A DNA stretch of 5,577 nucleotides from JBGAMH01 sp044222045 (GTDB lineage Bacteria > Eisenbacteria > RBG-16-71-46): contig JBGAOB010000293.1 of NCBI GenBank assembly GCA_044222045.1, positions 1-5,577 of the forward strand, read 5' to 3'. The notes below the pieces were generated by a model. That model had not been told where the DNA came from. It worked only from the letters and a program-made list of their open reading frames with translations, and did not search any database. A program made the position numbers and the translations under genes. This document shows positions 1 to 5,577 of this stretch, in pieces (positions within the stretch are counted from its first letter, which is position 1; every line of letters starts with the position of its first letter).

Positions 1-2
1 TC

Positions 3-569
3 CCGGTCGACACCGCGCACGGTCGGCGCGCGAAGGAACGCTCCACGCACAACCACTACCTGACGCTGCCGGTGCTGTTCACGATGCTGTCCAACCACTT
101 CCCGGCGCTGTACGGCAACGCGCATGCGTGGGCCGTGCTCGCGCTGATGGTGGTCGCGGGCGCGGCGGCGAAGCTCGCGATGAATACCCGCGAAAGCACA
201 CCGTGGTGGGCCGTGCTCGGGCTGGTGCTGAGCCTGGGGGGCGTCGTGGCACTCACGCGCCCGCCGGGCGAGAGCCCTGCCGTACGTGCGCTCGACCGGC
301 ATGCGCCGGTGGACGACGCGACGGCGCGGCTCATCGTGCAGACGCGCTGCGTGATGTGCCACTCGTCGCGCCCCACGCAACCGGGCTTCGCCACCGCTCC
401 GAACGGCGTGATGTTCGACTCCGCCGAGCTCATGCGCGCGTATGCGGACCGCATCGTGTACCGCGTCGTCGAAACGCGCACCATGCCGCTCGCGAACATG
501 AGCGGCATCACCGACGACGAGCGCGTCACGCTGGGGGCGTGGGCCCGCCAGCAGACGCACGGCCGATGA
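3..569 (+). CDS. puuD: Urate hydroxylase PuuD (membrane urate oxidase), C-terminal part with cytochrome c domain
   Basis: The reading frame is open from the window edge, so the start and most of the membrane domain are missing; 188 residues remain. The first part carries the conserved loop and helix of the family (RSTHNHYLTLPVLFTMLSNH, about residues 13-32). Two hydrophobic segments follow, around AWAVLALMVVAG and WWAVLGLVLSLGG. A short cytochrome c domain comes next, with a CVMCH haem-attachment motif (bases 348-362) and a likely axial methionine in RTMPL. Known for the family: an integral-membrane enzyme oxidises urate to 5-hydroxyisourate and passes electrons to its c-type haem rather than making H2O2. 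It is unrelated to E. coli PuuD of putrescine breakdown. The stop codon overlaps the allantoinase start (ATGA), implying translational coupling. The family call is firm; the upstream extent is unknown. Confidence 0.93.
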   Translation, partial: PVDTAHGRRAKERSTHNHYLTLPVLFTMLSNHFPALYGNAHAWAVLALMVVAGAAAKLAMNTRESTPWWAVLGLVLSLGGVVALTRPPGESPAVRALDRHAPVDDATARLIVQTRCVMCHSSRPTQPGFATAPNGVMFDSAELMRAYADRIVYRVVETRTMPLANMSGITDDERVTLGAWARQQTHGR

Positions 570-1963
570 ACGTACGGGGGGGCGCGTCCGTCGTCCGCGG
601 CCGACGCGTCTGCGTGGACGGGAGGCTGCGCCCGGCGGCCGTGCACGTGGCGGGCGGGATCATCGCCGCCGTCACCGACTGGGATCAGGTCCACGGCGCG
701 GCCGTCGTCGTGGACGTGGGCGACCTGCTGCTGACCCCCGGGCTGGCGGACGCGCACGTGCACGTCAACGAGCCGGGTCGCACCGAGTGGGAAGGCTTCG
801 CCACGGCCACCGCCGCCGCCGCCGCCGGCGGCGTGACGACGATCGTGGACATGCCGCTCAACAGCGTGCCCGCCACCACGAACGCCGCGGGGGTCGCCGC
901 CAAGCGCGCAGCGCTGGACGGCGTCGCGCGCGTGGACGTGGCGCTGTGGGGGGGGCTCGTGCCCGGCAACGCTGCCGAGCTTCCCGCGCTCGCCGCCGCC
1001 GGCGTGGCCGGGGTGAAGTGCTTCCTGAGCCCGTCGGGCGTGGACGAGTTCCCGCACGTGGGCGAAGCCGAGCTCGACGAGGCGATGCCGCGGCTGCGCG
1101 AACTGGGCCTGCCGCTGCTCGCGCACGCCGAGTCGCCCGCGGTGCTGGCGCGCGCCGCGGCGGCGGTCGCGCACGGCGACCCGCGCGCGCACGCCACCTG
1201 GATCGCGTCGCGTCCGCCCGAGGCCGAAGCCGAGGCTGTCGCGATGCTGGTGCGCCTGTGCCGCGCGCACGGGACGCGCGTGCACGTGGTGCACGTGGCT
1301 TGCCGCGAGGCCGCGGCCGTGATCGCGTCCGCGCGCGCCGAGGGGCTGCCCGTCAGCGCCGAGACCTGCCCGCACTACCTCACGTTCGACGGCGACGCCG
1401 TGCCCGCGGGAGCCACCGCGTACAAGTGCGCGCCGCCGCTGCGATCCGCGGCGCAACGGGAAGCCCTGTGGAACGCACTCGCCGACGGCACGCTCCAGCT
1501 GGTGGCCACCGACCACTCGCCGTGCCCGCCGTCGCTGAAGCGCCTTGCCGAGGGCGACTTCTTCACGGCGTGGGGCGGCATCGCCTCGCTCGAACTGCTG
1601 CTGCCGGCCCTGTGGACCGGCGCGAGCGCTCGCGGACACGACGTGGCCGCGGTGGTACGGTGGGCCGCGACCGCGCCGGCGGAGCTCGCGGGCCTCGCCG
1701 CACGCAAGGGGCGGATCGCCGTGGGACTCGACGCGGACCTCGTCGCGTGGGACGACACGGCGGAGTTCGTGGTGGACGCGGCGTCGCTGCACCACCGGCA
1801 CGCCCTGACGCCGTGGGCAGGCCGCCGGTTGCGCGGCGTCGTGCGACAGACGTGGATCCGTGGAGTGCTCGCGTACGATCGCGGGCGAGGATGGACCGAG
1901 CGGCCGACGGGGACGTTCCTCGCCGTGCCGCCGCGGGGCGCGAGTCCCGCCGCACACTCGTAG
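566..1963 (+). CDS. allB: Allantoinase (AllB type, cyclic amidohydrolase)
   Basis: This 465-residue protein hydrolyses allantoin to allantoate, the fourth step from urate. Its length fits AllB enzymes (about 450-470). The binuclear metal-site residues of the dihydroorotase/allantoinase family are all visible: H64 and H66 in DAHVHVNEPGRTEWEGF, the carboxylated lysine K151 in GVKCFLSPSG, H187 in LAHAES, H243 in VHVVHVAC, and D316 in ATDHSPCPP. Other family signatures are VDMPLNS (residues 94-100), CPHYLTFD (268-275) and KCAPPLR (287-293). The ATG at 566 overlaps the upstream stop as ATGA. No clear Shine-Dalgarno precedes it, so coupled re-initiation is likely. The protein begins directly with the amidohydrolase beta-sandwich, so no earlier start is needed. 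Codons 22/23 onward are duplicated downstream in a broken copy, but this copy has no frameshift or missing catalytic residue. Confidence 0.96.
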   Translation: MNVRGGASVVRGRRVCVDGRLRPAAVHVAGGIIAAVTDWDQVHGAAVVVDVGDLLLTPGLADAHVHVNEPGRTEWEGFATATAAAAAGGVTTIVDMPLNSVPATTNAAGVAAKRAALDGVARVDVALWGGLVPGNAAELPALAAAGVAGVKCFLSPSGVDEFPHVGEAELDEAMPRLRELGLPLLAHAESPAVLARAAAAVAHGDPRAHATWIASRPPEAEAEAVAMLVRLCRAHGTRVHVVHVACREAAAVIASARAEGLPVSAETCPHYLTFDGDAVPAGATAYKCAPPLRSAAQREALWNALADGTLQLVATDHSPCPPSLKRLAEGDFFTAWGGIASLELLLPALWTGASARGHDVAAVVRWAATAPAELAGLAARKGRIAVGLDADLVAWDDTAEFVVDAASLHHRHALTPWAGRRLRGVVRQTWIRGVLAYDRGRGWTERPTGTFLAVPPRGASPAAHS

Positions 1964-1968
1964 AGGAG
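1964..1968 (+). promoter_or_regulatory. Duplicated Shine-Dalgarno ahead of the truncated alc start
   Basis: AGGAG follows the allantoinase stop immediately and sits five bases before GTG at 1974. This is exactly the arrangement at 3291-3301 before the intact allantoicase gene. Ribosomes could therefore initiate here on the 29-bp allantoicase remnant. Reading on from 1974, the first stop is at 2646-2648, giving a 224-residue product that is mostly out of frame and probably meaningless. Confidence 0.6.
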
Positions 1969-1973
1969 CCGCC

Positions 1974-2002
1974 GTGTCGCAGCCCGCCGCCGTACCCGAG
2001 AC
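1974..2002 (+). pseudogene. 29-bp 5' remnant of the allantoicase gene
   Basis: These 29 bases are identical to the first 29 bases of the intact allantoicase gene (3301-3329), encoding V/M-S-Q-P-A-A-V-P-E and two bases of the next codon. After the C at 2002 the sequence switches to allantoinase-like coding (P-A-A-G-W-D-V-R-V-E-A-G, from 2003). In the intact gene it continues ACG TTC GCG. This is the breakpoint remnant of the tandem duplication. Overlap between the two parent sequences at the joint is a single C, so little or no homology was used. Confidence 0.85.
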
Positions 2003-3290
2003 CCGGCGGCCGGCTGGGACGTGCGGGTCGAGGCGGGTCGCGTCGCCGAAGTGCAGGCGCATGGCTGGCGGACGCGCCGGTCGTGGACGCGGGCGATGCC
2101 GGTCTTCCTGGGCCTCGTGGACGCGCACGTGCACGAACGAGCCCGGGCGTACGAGTGGAGGCTACGCGAAGGTGGAAGCGCCATGCGGTCGCGGCGGCGC
2201 GTCGACATGCCTGCCGCCGGCGCTCGCCGTTGCGCGCGCGTCGCCAGTACCACCGAAACCTCGCGCGACGGCGGTGCAGGGGCTCACGGGCGCGGACATC
2301 GAGCGCCTCGAGGCGCTCGCCGAAGGGCGTCGCCGGGATCAAGGTGTTCATGAGTCCGTCGGGCGTGGACGAGTTCGCGCACGTCGGCGAAGGCGAGCTC
2401 GACGAGGCGATGCCGCGGCTGCGCGAACTGGAGCTGCTGCTGCTCGCGCACGCCGAGTCGCCCGCCGGTGCTGGAGCGCGCCGCGGCGGCGGTCGCGCAC
2501 GGCGACGCGCGCGCACGCCACCTGGATCGCGTCGCGTCCGCCCGAAGGCCGAAGCCGAGGCTGTCGCGATGCTCGTGCGCCCGTGCCGCGCGCATCGGGA
2601 CGCGCGTGCACGTGGTGCACGTGGCTTGCCGCGAGGCCACGGCCGTGATCGCGTCCGCGCGCGCCGCGGGGCTGCCCGTCAGCGCCGAGACTCGCCTGCA
2701 CTACCTGACGTTCGACGGCGACGCCGTGCCCGCGGGGCGCCACCGCGTACAAGTGCGCGCCGCCGCTGCGATCCGCCGCGCAACGGGAAGCCCTGTGGAA
2801 CGCCTGCGCCGACGGCACGCTCCAGCTGGTGGCCACCGACCACTCGCCGTGCCCGCCGTCGCTGAAGCGCTTGCCGAGGGCGACTTCTTCACGGCGTGGG
2901 GCGGCATCGCCTCGCTCGAACTGCTGCTGCCGGCGACGTGGACCGGCGCGAGCGAGCGCGGCGGACACGACGTGGCCGCGGTGGCCGGTGGGCGCGACCG
3001 CGCCGGCGGAGCTCGCGGGCCTCGCCGCGCGCAAGGGGCGGATCGCCGTGGGACTCGACGCGGACCTCGTCGCGTGGGACGACACGGCGGAGTTCGTGGT
3101 GGACGCCGCGTCGCTGCACCACCGGCACGCCCTGGACGCCATGGGCAGGCCGCCGGTTGCGCGGCGTGGTGCGACAGACGTGGATCCGTGGAGTGCTCGC
3201 GTACGATCGCGGGCGAGGATGGACCGAGCGGCCGGCGGGGACGTTCCTCGCCGTGCCGCCGCGGGGCGCGAGCCGGCCGCACACTCGTAG
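2003..3290 (+). pseudogene. Degenerate second allantoinase copy, 5'-truncated and frameshifted
   Basis: Allantoinase motifs appear in order but scattered over all three frames. GWDVRVEAGRVAEV and GLVDAHVH (HxH at 2120-2134) are in one frame. GVAGIKVFMSPSGVDEF (lysine at 2341-2343) and LLAHAESPA are in another, RVHVVHVACREATAV in the first again, and ATDHSPCPP and GLDADLVAWDDTAEF in the third. The stop (3288-3290) matches the intact gene's stop. About 22 start codons are missing, replaced by the alc remnant. Against the intact gene, the part after 2356 shows ten indel sites, near 2465, 2507, 2545, 2595, 2737, 2870, 2958, 2985, 3135 and 3272; only the +3 near 2958 keeps frame. The conserved CPHY motif has become RLHY (near 2695). 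The segment 2003-2325 also has several frameshifts and is about 45 bp shorter than its counterpart. No functional enzyme can be read from it. It could be a decayed duplicate or an error-rich assembly segment. Confidence 0.88.
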
Positions 3291-3295
3291 AGGAG
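3291..3295 (+). promoter_or_regulatory. Shine-Dalgarno for the allantoicase/UraD gene
   Basis: AGGAG with a five-base spacer (CCGCC) precedes GTG at 3301. It supports that GTG as the start over the in-frame codons further upstream, which lie in the pseudogene. Confidence 0.75.
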
Positions 3296-3300
3296 CCGCC

Positions 3301-4896
3301 GTGTCGCAGCCCGCCGCCGTACCCGAGACGTTCGCGAAGCTCACGGACCTGTCGCTCGACGTGACCGGCACGTTCGTGATGTTCGCGACCGACGACTTCT
3401 TCGCGCCGAAGGAGGCGCTCGTCCGGCCGCAGGCGCCCGAGTGGCGTGCGGAGGCGTACACGGAACGCGGCAAGTGGATGGACGGCTGGGAGTCGGCGCG
3501 CCGCCGCACGCCGGGCCACGACTTCGCGATCCTGCGACTGGGCACACCGGGCGCGATCTCGGGCGTGCTCTGCGACACGACGCACTTCAAGGGCAACGCC
3601 CCGCAGGAGGTGGCGCTCGAGGCGATCGAGGTGCCGTACGCCACGACCGTCGAGGAACTGCTCGCGCTGCCGGTGGCCGCGTCCACGGCGGAGCGGGAGG
3701 CGGCCGGCGGGCGCGCGTGGCTCCAGGTGATCCCGCGCACGGCGGTGAAGCCCGACTTCGCCAACGTGCTCGAGGCCGCACCGGCGCTCGCCCGGGCGAC
3801 CCACGTGCGGTTGCGCATCTTCCCGGACGGCGGCGTGGCGCGGCTGCGTGTCTTCGGCCGCGCGCTGCCCGAGCCGGAGACGTTCTGGGGCGCGGGCTCG
3901 GTGGACCTCGCCGCGGTCGAGAACGGCGGCACGATCGCCGCCGCGAGCGACGCGTTCTTCGGCCCGCCCGCGAACCTGCTGCTTCCCGGCCGGGGCGTGA
4001 ACATGGGCGACGGCTGGGAGACGAAGCGCCGTCGCACGCCCGGCTCCGACTGGTGCGTGCTGAAGCTGGCACGCCGGGGCGTGGTGCACCGGTTGGAACT
4101 CGACACGCACTTCTTCAAGGGAAACGCGCCGCAGGCCACGCGCGTCGAGGCGCTCGACGCCGAAGGGCTCCCGGCCGCCGAAGTCGAAGCGCGGCTCGCG
4201 TCGCCCGACGGCTGGAGCGTGCTGCTCGACCGTACGCCGCTCGTGCAGCACCGCCGGCACGTGCTGACGCCCGCGACGACTCGGCCCGTGACGCACCTGC
4301 GCGTGCACATCCTGCCGCACGGCGGCGTGAACCGGCTGCGCGCGTGGGGCCATGCCGTGACCACGCCCGGCGAGCAGCGAGCGCTCGACGCGCTGCACGC
4401 TCCGGCGCCGGCCGACCGCGCCGCGGTGCTCCGATCGTTCTGCGGCGCCGGCGCGTTCGCCGCGGCGCTGGAGTCGCGGCTGCCTGCGCGCTCGGTGCGG
4501 CACCTCTTCGGCGCCGCGGCCGAGGCGCTCGACGCGCTCGCCGAAACGGACTGGCTCGAGGCGTTCGCCGCGCACCCGCGGCTCGGAGAGAGTCGTGCCC
4601 CCGCCGCGGCCACGGCGCAGTCCGGCGCGTGGTCGCGCGCGGAGCAGGCGGCCATCGCCCAGGGCGAAGCCGACACGATGGCGCGACTGCAGCAGGGCAA
4701 CGACGCCTACGCGGCGAAGTTCGGCTTCGTGTTCCTGCTGTGCGCCACCGGTCGCGCCGCCGCCGAGACGGTGACCATCCTGGAGGAACGCCTCGCGAAC
4801 GACCGCGCCACCGAGATCCGGAACGCGGCGCGCGAGCAGCGCATGATCACGCGCCTGCGCATCGGCCGCTGGCTGCGCGAGCACGGCGCCGACTGA
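3301..4896 (+). CDS. Fused allantoicase - OHCU decarboxylase (Alc-UraD)
   Basis: A 531-residue two-enzyme protein. Residues 10-350 are allantoicase (allantoate to (S)-ureidoglycolate plus urea), with the family's two similar halves. GKWMDGWESARRRTPGHD (58-73), DTTHFKGNAP (92-101) and RIFPDGGVARLRVFG (172-186) in the first correspond to NMGDGWETKRRRTPGSD (234-250), DTHFFKGNAP (268-277) and HILPHGGVNRLRAWG (336-350) in the second. Residues 360-531 are UraD, which decarboxylates OHCU to (S)-allantoin. It has DWLEAFAAHPRLGE with the probable catalytic H425, WSRAEQ with E448, NDAYAAKFGFVFLLCATGR (467-485), LEERLANDRATEI (494-506) and an arginine-rich last helix. The usual RPF motif near the UraD N-terminus is not evident (RLPARS, residues 393-398). 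No stop or start separates the domains. The GTG start has a good Shine-Dalgarno. The two fused activities are not consecutive in the pathway, because allantoinase acts between them. Confidence 0.93.
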   Translation: MSQPAAVPETFAKLTDLSLDVTGTFVMFATDDFFAPKEALVRPQAPEWRAEAYTERGKWMDGWESARRRTPGHDFAILRLGTPGAISGVLCDTTHFKGNAPQEVALEAIEVPYATTVEELLALPVAASTAEREAAGGRAWLQVIPRTAVKPDFANVLEAAPALARATHVRLRIFPDGGVARLRVFGRALPEPETFWGAGSVDLAAVENGGTIAAASDAFFGPPANLLLPGRGVNMGDGWETKRRRTPGSDWCVLKLARRGVVHRLELDTHFFKGNAPQATRVEALDAEGLPAAEVEARLASPDGWSVLLDRTPLVQHRRHVLTPATTRPVTHLRVHILPHGGVNRLRAWGHAVTTPGEQRALDALHAPAPADRAAVLRSFCGAGAFAAALESRLPARSVRHLFGAAAEALDALAETDWLEAFAAHPRLGESRAPAAATAQSGAWSRAEQAAIAQGEADTMARLQQGNDAYAAKFGFVFLLCATGRAAAETVTILEERLANDRATEIRNAAREQRMITRLRIGRWLREHGAD

Positions 4897-4906
4897 CACG
4901 ATCGCG

Positions 4907-4922
4907 GCGCGCCGCGGCGCGC
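4907..4922 (+). other. 16-bp perfect palindrome in the alc-uraH gap
   Basis: GCGCGCCGCGGCGCGC lies in the 38-bp gap between the two genes. On RNA it could fold as a six-pair stem with a CGCG loop, ending right beside the GGGAGG ribosome site of uraH. There is no following T-run, so it is not an intrinsic terminator. In DNA this GC-rich such a palindrome could arise by chance, so a role in limiting uraH translation is only a possibility. Confidence 0.4.
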
Positions 4923-4923
4923 G

Positions 4924-4928
4924 GGAGG
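4924..4928 (+). promoter_or_regulatory. Shine-Dalgarno that fixes the TTG start of uraH
   Basis: GGAGG (within GGGAGG, 4923-4928) sits six bases before TTG at 4935. No in-frame ATG or GTG lies near the conserved N-terminus, so this site decides the start. Confidence 0.75.
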
Positions 4929-4934
4929 CTTCCG

Positions 4935-5273
4935 TTGGGCATCAGCACGCACATCCTGGACACGAGTCGGGGCCGCCCCGCGGCGGGCGTCGCGGTGACG
5001 CTGGAGCACCGCGACGGCGACACGTGGAGCATCGTGGGTCGCGGCACGACCGACGCGGACGGCCGCCTGCGCACGCTGGTGCCGGACGGCGCGCCGCTCG
5101 CCACCGGCGCGTGGCGGCTGCGCTTCGAAGTCGCGCCCTACTTCAGCGAGCAGGACACGCGCACGTTCTTTCCCACCGTCGAGATCACGTTCCACGTCGC
5201 GTCACCGGGCGAGCACTACCACGTACCGCTGCTGCTGAGCCCGTTCGGCTACTCGACGTACCGGGGCTCGTGA
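4935..5273 (+). CDS. uraH: 5-hydroxyisourate hydrolase (transthyretin-like protein)
   Basis: The 112-residue product hydrolyses 5-hydroxyisourate, the PuuD product, to OHCU for the UraD domain. Family hallmarks are complete: an N-terminal STHILDTSRGRPA with catalytic H6, TDADGRL with R44, HYHVPLLLSPFGYSTYRGS at the end with H96, and the diagnostic C-terminal YRGS. Length matches cytoplasmic single-domain enzymes (about 110-115), and no signal peptide is present. The start is a TTG with a strong Shine-Dalgarno; starting there places H6 where expected. The stop overlaps the next gene's ATG by one base (TGATG), pointing to coupled translation. The identification is essentially certain; only the rare start codon is inferred. 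Confidence 0.96.
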   Translation: MGISTHILDTSRGRPAAGVAVTLEHRDGDTWSIVGRGTTDADGRLRTLVPDGAPLATGAWRLRFEVAPYFSEQDTRTFFPTVEITFHVASPGEHYHVPLLLSPFGYSTYRGS

Positions 5274-5577
5274 TGGACGAGGGGATCCGCCGCGTGCGGC
5301 TGGAACCGCTCGGCCGCGAGTCGTTCGCGCCGTTCGGCGAGGTGATCACGGCTTCCGGCGAAGGTCGCGATACGAACCTCGGCACGGCCGTGCGCTTCGA
5401 CTGGGCGGCGGCGCTCGAGAACGCGAGGGCGCAGGCGAAGCCGAACCTGGCCGTGTTCCGCTCGCTGCCGCAGCCGCTGCCGTTCCGGGTGACGCTGCTG
5501 GAGCGCCACCCGTGGTCCACGCAGGTGTTCGCGCCGCTGCGCGCGTCGCGGTGGCTCGTCATGGTGGCGCCCGACGC
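5273..5577 (+). CDS. allA: Ureidoglycolate lyase (AllA), N-terminal part
   Basis: 101 residues are visible and the frame is still open at the window end; AllA proteins are usually about 160-170 residues. The enzyme splits (S)-ureidoglycolate into glyoxylate and urea, the last step after allantoicase. Recognisable blocks are RLEPLGRESFAPFGEVI near the N-terminus, NLGTAVRFDW (residues 35-44), and the signature LLERHPWSTQVFAPL (75-89) followed by RWLVMVAPD (93-101). The ATG shares its A with the uraH stop, so translation is probably coupled. I see only a weak GGGG upstream as a ribosome site. The C-terminal catalytic part lies outside the window, so its integrity cannot be judged. Confidence 0.92.
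   Translation, partial: MDEGIRRVRLEPLGRESFAPFGEVITASGEGRDTNLGTAVRFDWAAALENARAQAKPNLAVFRSLPQPLPFRVTLLERHPWSTQVFAPLRASRWLVMVAPD

Larger units (their letters stand above)
631..2002 (+). repeat. Upstream unit of a tandem direct repeat (allB codon 22 to alc codon 10)
   Basis: This stretch runs from near codon 22 of allantoinase, through its stop and the Shine-Dalgarno, to the first 29 bases of the allantoicase gene. It recurs as a diverged copy at about 2003-3329. The two units align without a gap from 1001/2326 through 1030/2355. They are nearly identical from 1031/2356 to the end, apart from small indels. The first third (631-1000) matches its counterpart only at the level of translated motifs. 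The end is exact: 1974-2002 equals 3301-3329. Positions were found by hand alignment, so the identity is approximate. Confidence 0.85.
2003..3329 (+). repeat. Downstream unit of the tandem direct repeat
   Basis: This is the second unit of the duplication, ending at base 29 of the intact allantoicase gene. Because the unit includes the intergenic Shine-Dalgarno and start codon, the downstream allantoicase keeps its native translation signals. From 2356 onward it tracks the upstream unit at an offset of 1325-1327 bases. Before 2326 it is related only as a different member of the allantoinase family, making the unit a mosaic. Confidence 0.83.

Noticed and set aside
810..834. GCC-rich run resembling a trinucleotide repeat
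   Set aside because: It encodes the alanine-rich TATAAAAAGG helix that is a normal conserved part of allantoinase, so there is no reason to call a microsatellite.
56..2134. Antisense open frame (692 codons) opposite puuD and allB
   Set aside because: It is a shadow of the + strand genes: no recognisable domain, and its composition is explained by GC-rich codons read backwards.
787..2865. Long + strand frame (692 codons) running through allB and the duplicated segment
   Set aside because: Only a short stretch near 2326-2465 reads as allantoinase. The rest is out of frame with allB or the pseudogene and arginine-rich, so it is not one gene.
1964..3290. Mobile element as the cause of the insertion between allB and alc
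   Set aside because: No transposase motif, terminal inverted repeats or target-site duplication is seen. The content is entirely allantoinase and allantoicase sequence, so tandem duplication or assembly error explains it better.
3400..4350. Internal repeat within the allantoicase domain
   Set aside because: The two similar halves are the standard architecture of allantoicase, not a recent local duplication; DNA similarity is low.
2701..4899. Long antisense open frame (732 codons) opposite alc-uraD and the pseudogene
   Set aside because: At this GC content all frames stay open for long stretches. The translation is arginine/alanine-rich low-complexity sequence with no motif, while the + strand carries clear enzyme families.
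1..5577. tRNA, rRNA, CRISPR array, intrinsic terminator or riboswitch
   Set aside because: I found no spaced short repeats, cloverleaf, rRNA-like stretch, or hairpin with a T-run. Apart from the pseudogene segment, the window is almost entirely coding.

Overview
This is a very GC-rich bacterial window (I judge about 72-75% G+C by eye). Every gene I can support lies on the + strand. Together they form one purine-degradation operon that takes urate to glyoxylate and urea. The membrane-bound, cytochrome c-containing urate oxidase points to a respiring, Gram-negative-type bacterium. With the base composition this would fit Gemmatimonadota or a high-GC proteobacterial or myxobacterial lineage, but that placement is a guess.

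Layout. Positions 3-569 hold the C-terminal end of a PuuD-type urate hydroxylase (last membrane helices plus a cytochrome c domain). A full-length AllB-type allantoinase (566-1963) overlaps it by four bases. A 1.33-kb stretch (1964-3290) follows with no intact gene: a 29-bp copy of the start of the downstream allantoicase gene, joined to a second, 5'-truncated and repeatedly frameshifted allantoinase copy. Then come an allantoicase fused to OHCU decarboxylase (3301-4896), 5-hydroxyisourate hydrolase (4935-5273, TTG start) and the N-terminal two thirds of ureidoglycolate lyase AllA (5273-5577, cut by the window end).

How the genes work together: urate -> 5-hydroxyisourate (PuuD, electrons to cytochrome c) -> OHCU (UraH) -> (S)-allantoin (UraD domain) -> allantoate (AllB) -> (S)-ureidoglycolate + urea (allantoicase domain) -> glyoxylate + urea (AllA). 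All six activities are at least partly encoded here. No promoter, regulator, transporter, xanthine dehydrogenase or urease gene is visible, so the operon must extend beyond the window.

The main oddity is the internal duplication. Its junction can be placed to the base: allantoicase codon 10 is joined to allantoinase codon 22/23 at 2002/2003. The 3' two thirds of the second allantoinase copy is nearly identical to the first, with about ten small indels. Its 5' third is a clearly different allantoinase-like sequence. It may be a genuine mosaic pseudogene or an assembly artefact from noisy or mixed-strain reads; the sequence alone cannot decide. I do not see a previously undescribed system here.
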